Assembly: GCF_003515705.1 (NCBI RefSeq)
Contig: NZ_QWEH01000004.1
Span: 248,001-312,000 of the forward strand
Length of the DNA stretch: 64,000 nt
DNA from: Oceanobacillus profundus
GTDB taxonomy: Bacteria > Bacillota > Bacilli > Bacillales > Amphibacillaceae
Direction of reading: 5' to 3'
In this document: piece by piece, positions 17,970 to 26,219 of the stretch
Layout: each line of letters begins with the position of its first letter
Numbering within the stretch: position 1 is the first letter of the stretch
The notes under the pieces: model-generated
What the model saw: only the letters and a program-made list of their open reading frames with translations
Databases searched by the model: none
Told to the model about the DNA's origin: nothing
Translations under genes and position numbers: made by a program

Positions 17970-20114
17970 TTGAAGAAAAGATTTAAAACAGCATTTCGGC
18001 ACTTTATAGTGAATGAAAATGGAGCTGTTTCTATTTATGTTATTATAGTTACCCTCTTACTATTCTTATTTAATGCAGTATTAATAGATTTTGTTCGAAT
18101 AATGGTGGCTGAGAACCAGGTGGAGCAGGCTTCTAAAAGCGCAATTCGTTCTGCATTCTCTTCCTACAATAAGGACGTACAGAATAAAGGATTGTTTATC
18201 ATAAATGAAAATGCTGAAGATCCAGGAGAGATATTTGAGAAGGTATTTGAAAATAATTTACAAGTAGAAGAAGGTAGCTATTTCAGATTTGTAGATACGA
18301 AAATGGAGAGTACTAGCTTCGCACCTGATTCTGGGCGTACTTTTTCTAATAAGGAAATTGTTAAACACCAGATATTAGAGGATATGAAATACACTGCACC
18401 GATAGAGTTTGGGAAAGTTATACTAGATGGTATCCTGCCTTATTCCTGTACCATGCTGGAAGCAGAAATATATGTTGATATTTCCAAAGATGTTAACGAT
18501 TTAGTTAAAGATAGAGATGCAGAAATGGAAAAAGCAATTAACCATATGAAGAATGCCTATAATCAATTAGATTCAGTTGATAATAAGGTTAATGGTACAA
18601 ATGCATCTACATATCCTAACCTAAATAATCTTGGTAATGCGATAGATCATTTTCCAACATACATTGAAGATGAAGATTCAGAGTTTGAAGATGACCTCAG
18701 GAATTTATTGAAAGATATTCGGGATAATGCAAATACAAATAAAACCGAATTAGAAGCTGCAATTGTTGATTTGAACAATGCAAAGGAAATTAATGAAGCT
18801 ATTCAGAAAAAAATTGATGATACAAGGGAAGAAGTTGAAGGAAAATATGGAGACCTTTCCGATAGTCAATGTAGTGATAGCTCCATGTCAGATGTTCAAA
18901 ATGAAATAAGTGAATTAACGGATATGATAAACGATTATGTTTTGGATAGCTCTTTTTTCACAACAGCCCGTTCTAATATTGAAGAGGCTTTGGATAGTGT
19001 TGATGATGGCGGTCAACCAGGAGCATCGACAAGGCTTTTGCCATATGTAAAATATCAAATTGAAACATTATCTGAGATACTTGAATTTGATTTAACAGCT
19101 TTTCGTCCACCATTCAATAATATTATCAGTAAGTTTAATACAGCACTGAATGATACAGATGAGGCCAGAAAATATATTGATAATAATTATGAGGAAACAG
19201 ACACTGGAGTTGATGGTGGAGAAGATAACAGTGGTCTTTCGGATGCATTGAGAGAACTTGAAAAAATAAAAGACATCTTTCAAAAAGGAATTGCTTTTAC
19301 GCAGGATTTCCCAGTCTATACTGAACTAGAATCATTAGTTCAAACATATGGCAATGCTTCGTTGAACAACCCGGGAAACCTTGACTTGGAGGATCCTGAA
19401 GATAGTGCATCAGATGCATTTGATATCGTATCAAATTTATTTAAGAGTCTTGGGGACCTATCCACTGAAATTAGAAACAAAGCATATATAAATGAGTATA
19501 TTCTTACGAGATTTGAAGCAGATGACAGTTTAGGTATAATGGAACCTGGCAGTTATCCGGAAAATTTTCTATTTATAAATAGAGAAGTGGAATATATTTT
19601 ATATGGTCATCATGCACCGGGAATAAATTATGCAAATGCATTATTGGAATTATCAGCAACAAGATTTGCGTTTAATTTTATTTCATCATTTTCACAACCG
19701 CAAGTGCAAGCAGTAGTACTTCCGTTACCAAAATTTTTGGCCGCAGTAGGTTGGTCTTTTACCGAGACAGTAAATGATATTACAAAGTTGACTAAAGGTG
19801 AGGAAGTTCCATTATTGAAAATTAGGGGAGTTAGATCATTCTCAACAGATTACAAATTTTATTTAAGGCTTTTCTTGTTTCTGCATCCAGATCCGGATGA
19901 TGAACGTATCACTCGAATTCAGTCTGTCATTGATCAGAAATCATCTGATGATTTAGAAAATGCACCCATCTATGCCACAGCAAATGCAGAAGCTTCGATT
20001 GATTTGTGGTTTCTTCCAGGAATCATTGATATGCTTGGAAGTACAAATATATTAGAAGGTCAGGTAAGAAATGGCAGATACTATATCGATACGGAAACAA
20101 ACTACTCTTACTAA
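17970..20114 (+). CDS. Large TadG-like surface protein
   Basis: Protein of 714 residues. The basic N-terminus ends NENG, followed by AVSIYVIIVTLLLFLFNAVL, which resembles the start of TadE/TadG proteins but lacks the +5 Glu, so it may be membrane-anchored and not processed. The large extracellular part contains long heptad-like, acidic, Asn/Asp-rich helices (roughly residues 170-310), and ends in a compact domain. This architecture resembles the large DUF5702/TadG-like proteins of other Gram-positive Tad loci; that family match is inference. Start is TTG at 17970 behind AAAGGAGGG. Placed after two pilins, it is a candidate tip adhesin or assembly factor. Confidence 0.75.
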   Translation: MKKRFKTAFRHFIVNENGAVSIYVIIVTLLLFLFNAVLIDFVRIMVAENQVEQASKSAIRSAFSSYNKDVQNKGLFIINENAEDPGEIFEKVFENNLQVEEGSYFRFVDTKMESTSFAPDSGRTFSNKEIVKHQILEDMKYTAPIEFGKVILDGILPYSCTMLEAEIYVDISKDVNDLVKDRDAEMEKAINHMKNAYNQLDSVDNKVNGTNASTYPNLNNLGNAIDHFPTYIEDEDSEFEDDLRNLLKDIRDNANTNKTELEAAIVDLNNAKEINEAIQKKIDDTREEVEGKYGDLSDSQCSDSSMSDVQNEISELTDMINDYVLDSSFFTTARSNIEEALDSVDDGGQPGASTRLLPYVKYQIETLSEILEFDLTAFRPPFNNIISKFNTALNDTDEARKYIDNNYEETDTGVDGGEDNSGLSDALRELEKIKDIFQKGIAFTQDFPVYTELESLVQTYGNASLNNPGNLDLEDPEDSASDAFDIVSNLFKSLGDLSTEIRNKAYINEYILTRFEADDSLGIMEPGSYPENFLFINREVEYILYGHHAPGINYANALLELSATRFAFNFISSFSQPQVQAVVLPLPKFLAAVGWSFTETVNDITKLTKGEEVPLLKIRGVRSFSTDYKFYLRLFLFLHPDPDDERITRIQSVIDQKSSDDLENAPIYATANAEASIDLWFLPGIIDMLGSTNILEGQVRNGRYYIDTETNYSY

Positions 20115-20135
20115 GTATGACAGGAGGAATATGAA

Positions 20136-20795
20136 ATGAAAAAACTGTTTATGGGTCTGTTTTCTATTGCATTATTATCAAGCTTGCTCGTTGCTTGTAA
20201 TAATGATGAACAAGATGAAGAAGTGGAGGACACTCCAGTTACGGAAGAAGAGACATCAGAAACACCTGAGGATGAGGCTACCGAGAATGAAGATGAAGAT
20301 ACTTCTGAAGGTGAAGAAAATAATCAGGAAGATGATTCAAATGAATCAGCATCAGAAAACAACGGGGAGTATCCTGAGAATCAAGAAGGTTTAGGTATTG
20401 GCGATACTGGACATATCGGCAGCAACTTTGGCGAATTTGAGATTACGTTAAATTCAGTGGAAATAAAAGATGAAGTTGCTAATGATCCATCACGAGAAGG
20501 GAATTATGTACTTGTAGACGTGACTGTTAAAAACCTGACGAATGAACCGATGCCTGGTGCAGATGCATTAGGTAATACATTCCTATCTACAGACAGGGAA
20601 TCAACTGGATTTGGATGGTTTAATATGGATGGTGTTGCAGAAGAGTGGCCAGAAATAGCACCCGGTGAGTCACATACTGGAGTTTTATTGTATGATCTTC
20701 CAGTTAATGACTTGTATGTGTTAAATACCGGAAGAAATTTTTCTGGTCTATCCAATGTAGTAGCATTTGAATTTACACAAGACGAAGCTAAATAA
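20136..20795 (+). CDS. DUF4352 lipoprotein in the Tad locus
   Basis: Secreted lipoprotein of 219 residues. A signal peptide ends in the lipobox LLVAC, with the lipidated cysteine at about residue 21. A very acidic, low-complexity linker (about 24-85, Glu/Asp/Asn-rich) spaces the C-terminal domain away from the membrane. That domain has the DUF4352 pattern (GNYVLVDVTVKNLTNEPM and PGESHTGVLLYDLP), an immunoglobulin-like fold found in many Bacillota extracellular proteins. Its role is unknown. Position inside the pilus gene run, 21 bases after the TadG-like gene, suggests a surface-exposed accessory of the pilus. Confidence 0.85.
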   Translation: MKKLFMGLFSIALLSSLLVACNNDEQDEEVEDTPVTEEETSETPEDEATENEDEDTSEGEENNQEDDSNESASENNGEYPENQEGLGIGDTGHIGSNFGEFEITLNSVEIKDEVANDPSREGNYVLVDVTVKNLTNEPMPGADALGNTFLSTDRESTGFGWFNMDGVAEEWPEIAPGESHTGVLLYDLPVNDLYVLNTGRNFSGLSNVVAFEFTQDEAK

Positions 20796-20823
20796 CATGG
20801 AAATATAGACGAACATACTGGGG

Positions 20824-20847
20824 CTATTCTTATAATAGTAAGAATAG
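20824..20847 (+). repeat. Hairpin between lipoprotein and tadE2
   Basis: Perfect 9-bp inverted repeat CTATTCTTA / TAAGAATAG with a six-base loop. There is no U tract, so it is more likely an mRNA stabiliser or processing site than a terminator. Confidence 0.4.
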
Positions 20848-20880
20848 TTCTGGTTTATAAGTCTGTTTGGAGGATGCAGA

Positions 20881-21456
20881 ATGCGATTAAAAAGTGAAAA
20901 TGGAAGTATTACACTGGAAGCTGCGCTAGTTTTACCGTTCTTTATGTTATTTATAGTTTTTATGGCTTCTATCATCCGTATCTCTGTAGCAGAAATTGCA
21001 CTGAACAAGTCTGTATCTGAAACAGCACAAATCATTTCAACACATGCCTATCCGGCAACGATTCTATCAGATCAAGTCGAGAATCTTGCAAGCGATAAAC
21101 TGTCTGGTATTAGTACCAATATTATTAGTTTGGAGGACGTTGAAAAATTAGTTGGCACATCGTTAAAAGAGCTTTTGGATTTTGATCCTTCAAGTTCAAA
21201 TTATATAGACCAACTTGGAGCGTCAGTTGTAACTCCAATCGTTCAGGAGAAATTTGCAGATAATATGAATTCCAATTCCGCCACGGGATCTAATATAAAT
21301 GTTGAAGTTGAATTACCAGGATCGATCAATGGTGGTGCTGACTCGTACATTGGCATTACGGCAACTTACGACTTAGATTTAACTGTACCATTTGTTGATA
21401 GGACGATAACAATTAAAAAGCAGGCATATGAACGTCTTTGGGTTGGCGGATACTAA
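20881..21456 (+). CDS. Second TadE-like pseudopilin
   Basis: Pseudopilin of 191 residues. Its very short leader MRLKSENG is followed by SITLEAALVLP, again a prepilin-type site G|SITLE with Glu at +5, then a hydrophobic helix (about 9-35) and an extracellular domain without recognised motifs. It is the third protein of the locus with this cleavage signature. The ATG is preceded by TTGGAGGA. It lies between the lipoprotein and the first peptidase gene, and its sequence is unlike the larger TadE at 17292 beyond the N-terminal helix. Confidence 0.82.
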   Translation: MRLKSENGSITLEAALVLPFFMLFIVFMASIIRISVAEIALNKSVSETAQIISTHAYPATILSDQVENLASDKLSGISTNIISLEDVEKLVGTSLKELLDFDPSSSNYIDQLGASVVTPIVQEKFADNMNSNSATGSNINVEVELPGSINGGADSYIGITATYDLDLTVPFVDRTITIKKQAYERLWVGGY

Positions 21457-21491
21457 TTTGAAGAAGAATAATACGTAGGTAAGGTGAACAC

Positions 21492-22004
21492 ATGTTGCAA
21501 ATGAATGATTATTTCCTCTTTTTATTTATCATAATTGCATTTTTATGGGATATCCGAATCCAAAAAATACCAAATTGGTTAACAGCAGGTGGGATGTTGC
21601 TAGCATTTATCTTGCATCTTATTACAAATGGTATTGATGGATTCCTGTTTTCTGTTTTTGGTTTGATCGTTGCAACTGTGGTATGCCTGGTACTTTATGG
21701 TTTTAAAGCAATTGGTGCAGGTGATGTGAAGCTATTTGCAGCAATAGGTGGATTTGCAGGGATTCAAATCGTATTATATATCCTTATGTATTCCATTGTT
21801 TGTGGAGGGGTAATTGGTATACTTCTATTAATAATTACTAGAACGAAGCTGTATATCTTGTATAATAAAGGAATCCTTTTTTTAAATAGAAAATGGGATA
21901 AACAATTTGCCATTATTGATAAAGAATCGAAAATTATTTCTTTCCCTTTTATGTATGCAGTCCTTCCAGGGGTTATATTAACTTATACCTTTCTATTCAT
22001 TTAA
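21492..22004 (+). CDS. Prepilin peptidase TadV/CpaA, first copy
   Basis: Membrane aspartyl protease (peptidase A24) of 170 residues that removes leaders from Flp-type pilins. The two catalytic aspartates are in LWDIRIQKIPNWLTAG and in the GxGD signature IGAGDVKLFAA. Five or six hydrophobic segments fill the rest. It lacks the N-terminal methylase domain of type IV PilD enzymes, as expected for TadV/CpaA. A second peptidase of the same size lies only 63 bases downstream; the two are clearly tandem paralogues. Confidence 0.9.
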   Translation: MLQMNDYFLFLFIIIAFLWDIRIQKIPNWLTAGGMLLAFILHLITNGIDGFLFSVFGLIVATVVCLVLYGFKAIGAGDVKLFAAIGGFAGIQIVLYILMYSIVCGGVIGILLLIITRTKLYILYNKGILFLNRKWDKQFAIIDKESKIISFPFMYAVLPGVILTYTFLFI

Positions 22005-22067
22005 GTATTCTTAATTTCATTTTTTGTATGTAAAGGAAGTTTCTAGTTACGAGAAAGGGAGAGTCAG

Positions 22068-22586
22068 ATGCTCGGGGTTCATGATTATATACTTTTTCTA
22101 TTTTTAATAATTGCTTTCATTTCCGATATTAAAAATCAAAAACTACCGAACTGGCTAACTGCCGGCGGGATAGTTGTCGGGATAATTTATCATTTCATTA
22201 CAGATGGTTTTGGCGGTCTTTTATTTTCTCTTCTTGGGTTATTAACTGCTGGCGGGATTTTCCTGATTTTGTACATCTTTAAAGCTATTGGAGCTGGAGA
22301 TGTTAAGTTATTTGGAGCAATTGGTTCTTTGGTAGGCTTCGATATGGTGGTTAATATGATGGTTCTTTCAATCGTTTTTGCTGGAATACTTAGTGCACTA
22401 ATTTTATTATTAACGAAAACATTTATGAAAAAAATGATTGATGCGTTTTTTTATTTAAGAGATTCATTGTATATGAAAGACTATCGTAAATTAGAGGATT
22501 ATAAGAAAAACAAGGCTACAAGATTTCCATTTATGTATGCAGTAGTTCCAGCAGTTGTTATCACTTACATATATCCAATTATTTGA
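22068..22586 (+). CDS. Prepilin peptidase TadV/CpaA, second copy
   Basis: Peptidase A24 of 172 residues, paralogous to the gene just upstream. Shared segments include KLPNWLTAGG versus KIPNWLTAGG, FKAIGAGDVKLF in both, and FPFMYAV near both C-termini. Catalytic Asp residues are retained in FISDIKNQKLPNWLT and GAGDVKL, so both copies look active. The ribosome site is AAAGGGAGAG before the ATG. One copy may be specialised for the pilin and the other for the pseudopilins, whose sites differ just after the cleaved glycine (LQTLE, AFTIE, SITLE). Confidence 0.9.
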   Translation: MLGVHDYILFLFLIIAFISDIKNQKLPNWLTAGGIVVGIIYHFITDGFGGLLFSLLGLLTAGGIFLILYIFKAIGAGDVKLFGAIGSLVGFDMVVNMMVLSIVFAGILSALILLLTKTFMKKMIDAFFYLRDSLYMKDYRKLEDYKKNKATRFPFMYAVVPAVVITYIYPII

Positions 22587-22820
22587 TGCATGAAAAAATG
22601 AATAAACGCATTTTTCCAACACCTCATTTTCATATTAAATCGAGATTTTAGGAAGCTGTATGAATATAAAGTCACAAAAGCAACTTGTTTTCCTTTTAAG
22701 AATGCTGATGCACAGCAATAATAGTTGTGTCTATTAAAGATTAAGAATGGTATTTAAGGCTAGCTGGAAAACAATCAACTATTTATTTAAATAGTACATA
22801 ATCATGTAGGAGGAAAAAGA

Positions 22821-24326
22821 ATGGGAACAATTTACAATCTGGAATATGATTATTCGACAGAGAATGGTCAATCAATCGTATTTTCCAAAAAAGACAACAA
22901 AAAATTAACGGCAGATAATTTAAATGCGGTTCAATTGAAGATGATTCAATCTAATCGAATACCACATATGCTGCCAATGTCATTGGAGCATATTGACCTA
23001 GTTACAAAGCTCCATTATGATATAAATTCAAAACAGAAGCTAATTTCCTACTTTCGTGATAATAAAGCATCAATGAATGATTATTATCAGTTATTTCTTT
23101 CTCTTATCAATACACTTGAGGAAGCCAGTTCCTATATGCTTGATCAGAAAAATTATATCTTACAGATGGAATTTCTATTTATCGGGCAAAATGCGAGCGA
23201 TGTATATTTAACCTATTTACCAGTTATTGACCTTGATAAAAATACTAGTGTAATAGAAGATATGAAAAAACTATTAACGGACGTCGCTGGTGAAATTGAA
23301 GGTCTACAAGGAAATGAATTTAAAAGTATTTTGAACTACATTAAAAATGCATCCTTTAGTTTAAGTGGGTTAAAAACATTATTATTAGAGTTGATTTCAC
23401 TTCGTTCTAATGTCAACCAAATGTATTCGAACCATGACTATCTGAATGGTAACCAGATGGAAGGAAGCTTTACGGAAAATCAAAACGCAGCAGAGCAGAC
23501 GCGTTCTGAGCCAATTGTTGCTGGCAGTCAAAGTATGACGAAGAAAAAAGGGAAAAAGAAGCTACCGCCATTGACTTCTAGAACGAAAGTATATCTAATC
23601 ATGGGCTCATTATTAGCCATAGCTCTCATTTGGAAGCTTTACGACATGTATAGAAATCCAGCCGTACTGCTAACAAGCAGTATCTTAACAGTTACTGTCA
23701 TTGTAGCCGTATTTGTATTTTGGAAAATCTGGCGACCAGGTGTTGCTGCAGTTGAGACAGAAGTACCACAAGCAATAGATCAACCAATACATAATCAATC
23801 AAATCCGGAACCAAAAGTAAGACAAAAGCAGCAAAGATTTAATGTACAGATACCGAAACAACAGTATCAAACACAGTTTAGTCCTTCAAATGTTGCGCCA
23901 GTTGCAGCAGCGCAGGCAGATACAAGGTTATTAGCACCAGATAATGAAGATACAGTGCTTTTAGAGGAAGAATCTAATTTATCCGTTGCTACGATGGAGA
24001 AGGAAGTTGACATTTCGGCTACACTCATCCGTACGTCAGCAGATGAAGCACCACAAACGATTGCAATCCATACAAATAACTTCTTAATCGGCAGAAACGA
24101 AGAGGCAGTTAACTACCCTGATACAGCTGTTGGCGTTTCAAGAATACATGCTGAAATTATTAAAATTGATAGTTCAAGCTTTGGTATTAAGGATTTAGGC
24201 TCGAAGAATGGCTCTAAATTAAATGGAGATCCAATGGTTCCATATAAGGTCTACGCATTAAAGGAAGATGATGAATTCGAACTTGGAAAAGCACATTATA
24301 CATTCAAGTGGAGCAGTTCACAATGA
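22821..24326 (+). CDS. FHA-domain membrane protein (DUF6382-like)
   Basis: Protein of 501 residues with three parts. The N-terminal about 195 residues resemble the DUF6382 domain found with FHA domains in Gram-positive Tad loci. A central pair of membrane segments follows (about 255-275 and 283-304). The C-terminal FHA domain (about 415-500) reads phosphothreonine and keeps the binding residues: FLIGRNEE, GVSRIHAE and GSKNGSKLNG. It overlaps the PP2C phosphatase gene by four bases (ATGA), so the reader and the eraser are translationally coupled. It is the likely receiver of the kinase encoded at 25286. Ribosome site TAGGAGGAAA precedes the ATG. Confidence 0.88.
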   Translation: MGTIYNLEYDYSTENGQSIVFSKKDNKKLTADNLNAVQLKMIQSNRIPHMLPMSLEHIDLVTKLHYDINSKQKLISYFRDNKASMNDYYQLFLSLINTLEEASSYMLDQKNYILQMEFLFIGQNASDVYLTYLPVIDLDKNTSVIEDMKKLLTDVAGEIEGLQGNEFKSILNYIKNASFSLSGLKTLLLELISLRSNVNQMYSNHDYLNGNQMEGSFTENQNAAEQTRSEPIVAGSQSMTKKKGKKKLPPLTSRTKVYLIMGSLLAIALIWKLYDMYRNPAVLLTSSILTVTVIVAVFVFWKIWRPGVAAVETEVPQAIDQPIHNQSNPEPKVRQKQQRFNVQIPKQQYQTQFSPSNVAPVAAAQADTRLLAPDNEDTVLLEEESNLSVATMEKEVDISATLIRTSADEAPQTIAIHTNNFLIGRNEEAVNYPDTAVGVSRIHAEIIKIDSSSFGIKDLGSKNGSKLNGDPMVPYKVYALKEDDEFELGKAHYTFKWSSSQ

Positions 24327-25267
24327 GCAGAAATTGGCAAACCGGTGTAGCTACACACCAAGGTATGAAAAAAAGTAAAAATGAAGATTCCTATTTACAT
24401 TTGATGGAGAAAGATACAAATGGAAATGAAATTGCTTTATTTGTAGTTGCAGATGGCATGGGTGGCTATCAAATTGGTGATATTGCAAGTCGTTTTGCGA
24501 TTGCAGAGCTGGAGAAATGGTGGAATAAGAGAATATCAAAGTTAATTCGAAGAAAAGATACAATCGAGCGTGTTTTAAAAGAAACTGAACATACATTGCA
24601 GCAGATTAATAAAGGAATTAAAGCTCTATCACAGCAAACAGGGAAGAAGATGGGTACTACACTTTCGATGATTGTCATGTATCAAGGATCGTACGCAGTT
24701 ATTCATATAGGTGACAGTAGAATCTATCATATGAAAAACTGGAATTACGGTCTTCAGCAATATTTTCAACAAGAAGCTGTAAACGAGCAATATCTGTCGA
24801 GTCTATTAGAGGAACAGCACACAGAAATTCTTGAAACAGAGCCTGAGCTTCTAAAGCTGACGGAAGACCACTCGTGGGTGCAGGCACAAGTAACAAATGG
24901 AATATTGAGTGAAGAAGAGGCAAGAAGCCACCCAAAAAGACATGTACTCACGCAATGTCTTGGAATTGAAAGTACAATTAATGTGTATAGCCATAAAGGA
25001 ACTTATCAAGCAAGTGACCTTTTTCTAGTTTGCAGTGATGGATTTTACTCATTGTTCTCCAATGAAGAAATTAAGAATATGCTGGTTAGTTTGGAAAAAG
25101 AGTACACCAATCTTCAAGCGATCTGTGATTACTTAATTAATTTCTCTAATTTTTCCGATGCAAATGATAATATTACGCTCATGCTTATTCGTAATTTATA
25201 TGTAAATACGGATTATGCAGCAGAAAAGAAAGGGTTCTTTTCATTCTTAAAAGGAACCAAATTGTGA
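24323..25267 (+). CDS. PP2C-type Ser/Thr protein phosphatase
   Basis: Metal-dependent phosphatase of 314 residues (PppM/Stp-like). Conserved metal-binding and catalytic motifs are present in order: NEDSYLHL, VVADGMGGYQIGD, MGTTLSMIVM, IGDSRIYHM, CSDGFYSLFS and DANDNITLMLI. An insertion of about 35 residues near the middle (YFQQEAVNEQYLSSLLEEQH region) is longer than in the minimal PrpC proteins. I start it at the ATG at 24323, which overlaps the FHA gene stop; an in-frame GTG at 24308 is possible. Together with the kinase 18 bases downstream it forms a phosphorylation switch within the pilus locus. Confidence 0.93.
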   Translation: MSRNWQTGVATHQGMKKSKNEDSYLHLMEKDTNGNEIALFVVADGMGGYQIGDIASRFAIAELEKWWNKRISKLIRRKDTIERVLKETEHTLQQINKGIKALSQQTGKKMGTTLSMIVMYQGSYAVIHIGDSRIYHMKNWNYGLQQYFQQEAVNEQYLSSLLEEQHTEILETEPELLKLTEDHSWVQAQVTNGILSEEEARSHPKRHVLTQCLGIESTINVYSHKGTYQASDLFLVCSDGFYSLFSNEEIKNMLVSLEKEYTNLQAICDYLINFSNFSDANDNITLMLIRNLYVNTDYAAEKKGFFSFLKGTKL

Positions 25268-25285
25268 TAGACGAGGTGTTTTGCG

Positions 25286-26194
25286 ATGAATAAACATAAT
25301 ATCCATATTAAGAAAGGCGATATTTTAAATGGAAAATACCACGTTCTGTCACATATAGCTTCAGGCGGTATGTCAGAAGTTTATCTCGTTGAGGAAGTGA
25401 ACGATACAAATCGGCGCTGGGCGGTAAAAATTACAAATATGGAAAGTAAGCTAGCATCCAAATTAATTGACGAGACAAAGCTGCTAAGTGAACTAGAACA
25501 TTCTAACTTGCCACGTGTCATTGATTTTTTCTCAACAGAGAATTATTTCTTCCTAGTTCAGGAATACATTGATGCAGTGTCATTATCGGATTACTTTCAG
25601 CTATACAATAATCAATTGTCAGTAGATACGATCATAAAAATTGGAGTACAGCTGTGCGATGTACTTCACTATTTACATACACAGAAACCATTTCCTATTG
25701 TTTATCGAGATATTAAACCAGGAAACATTATGATCAATAAGGATAGAGAGATAAAGCTAATTGATTTCGGAATTGCAAGGAAGTTTCAGCATAATCGGAT
25801 GAAGGACACCGTTCAAGTTGGCACAGTTGGTTTTGCAGCCCCGGAACAATTTGAAAAAAAACAAACCGATACGCGAACTGATTTATTTTCACTCGGAGCA
25901 TTATTATATTACTTATTATCCCAAGGGAAATATGTCTATATCGTTCAAAAGCCAATCAAAAAATTACATAAAAGGCTTCCCAAAAGTCTTGATAGATGTG
26001 TTACACAATTAGTTGAACTCCAGCCAGAAGATCGCCTTCAAGATGCTCGAGAGGCAAAGATATTAATGCTAAAAGCAAAAGAAGAATGGGAAAATAAAAG
26101 GAGCCAAAAGTGGGATTGGTCGATTATTCGTCCCATTTCAATTGTATCGATATCGATTGTATTAATTGGTTACATTATCATTTCATTTATCTAA
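25286..26194 (+). CDS. Membrane-anchored Ser/Thr protein kinase
   Basis: Hanks-type kinase of 302 residues. All catalytic elements are visible: glycine loop IASGGMSEVYLV, ATP-binding lysine K48 in WAVKIT, catalytic loop YRDIKPGN with D142 and N147, and the magnesium motif D160-F-G in LIDFGIARK, with GTVGFAAPEQ in the activation segment. The C-terminus has one membrane segment (about 275-300, IIRPISIVSISIVLIGYIIISFI) and no extracellular PASTA domains, unlike PrkC. Immediate neighbours are a PP2C phosphatase upstream and an EssB-like pseudokinase downstream. The likely substrates are proteins of the Tad machine; this is inference. Confidence 0.93.
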   Translation: MNKHNIHIKKGDILNGKYHVLSHIASGGMSEVYLVEEVNDTNRRWAVKITNMESKLASKLIDETKLLSELEHSNLPRVIDFFSTENYFFLVQEYIDAVSLSDYFQLYNNQLSVDTIIKIGVQLCDVLHYLHTQKPFPIVYRDIKPGNIMINKDREIKLIDFGIARKFQHNRMKDTVQVGTVGFAAPEQFEKKQTDTRTDLFSLGALLYYLLSQGKYVYIVQKPIKKLHKRLPKSLDRCVTQLVELQPEDRLQDAREAKILMLKAKEEWENKRSQKWDWSIIRPISIVSISIVLIGYIIISFI

Positions 26195-26219
26195 ACTAAA
26201 ATTTGAGGAGGTAACATGC

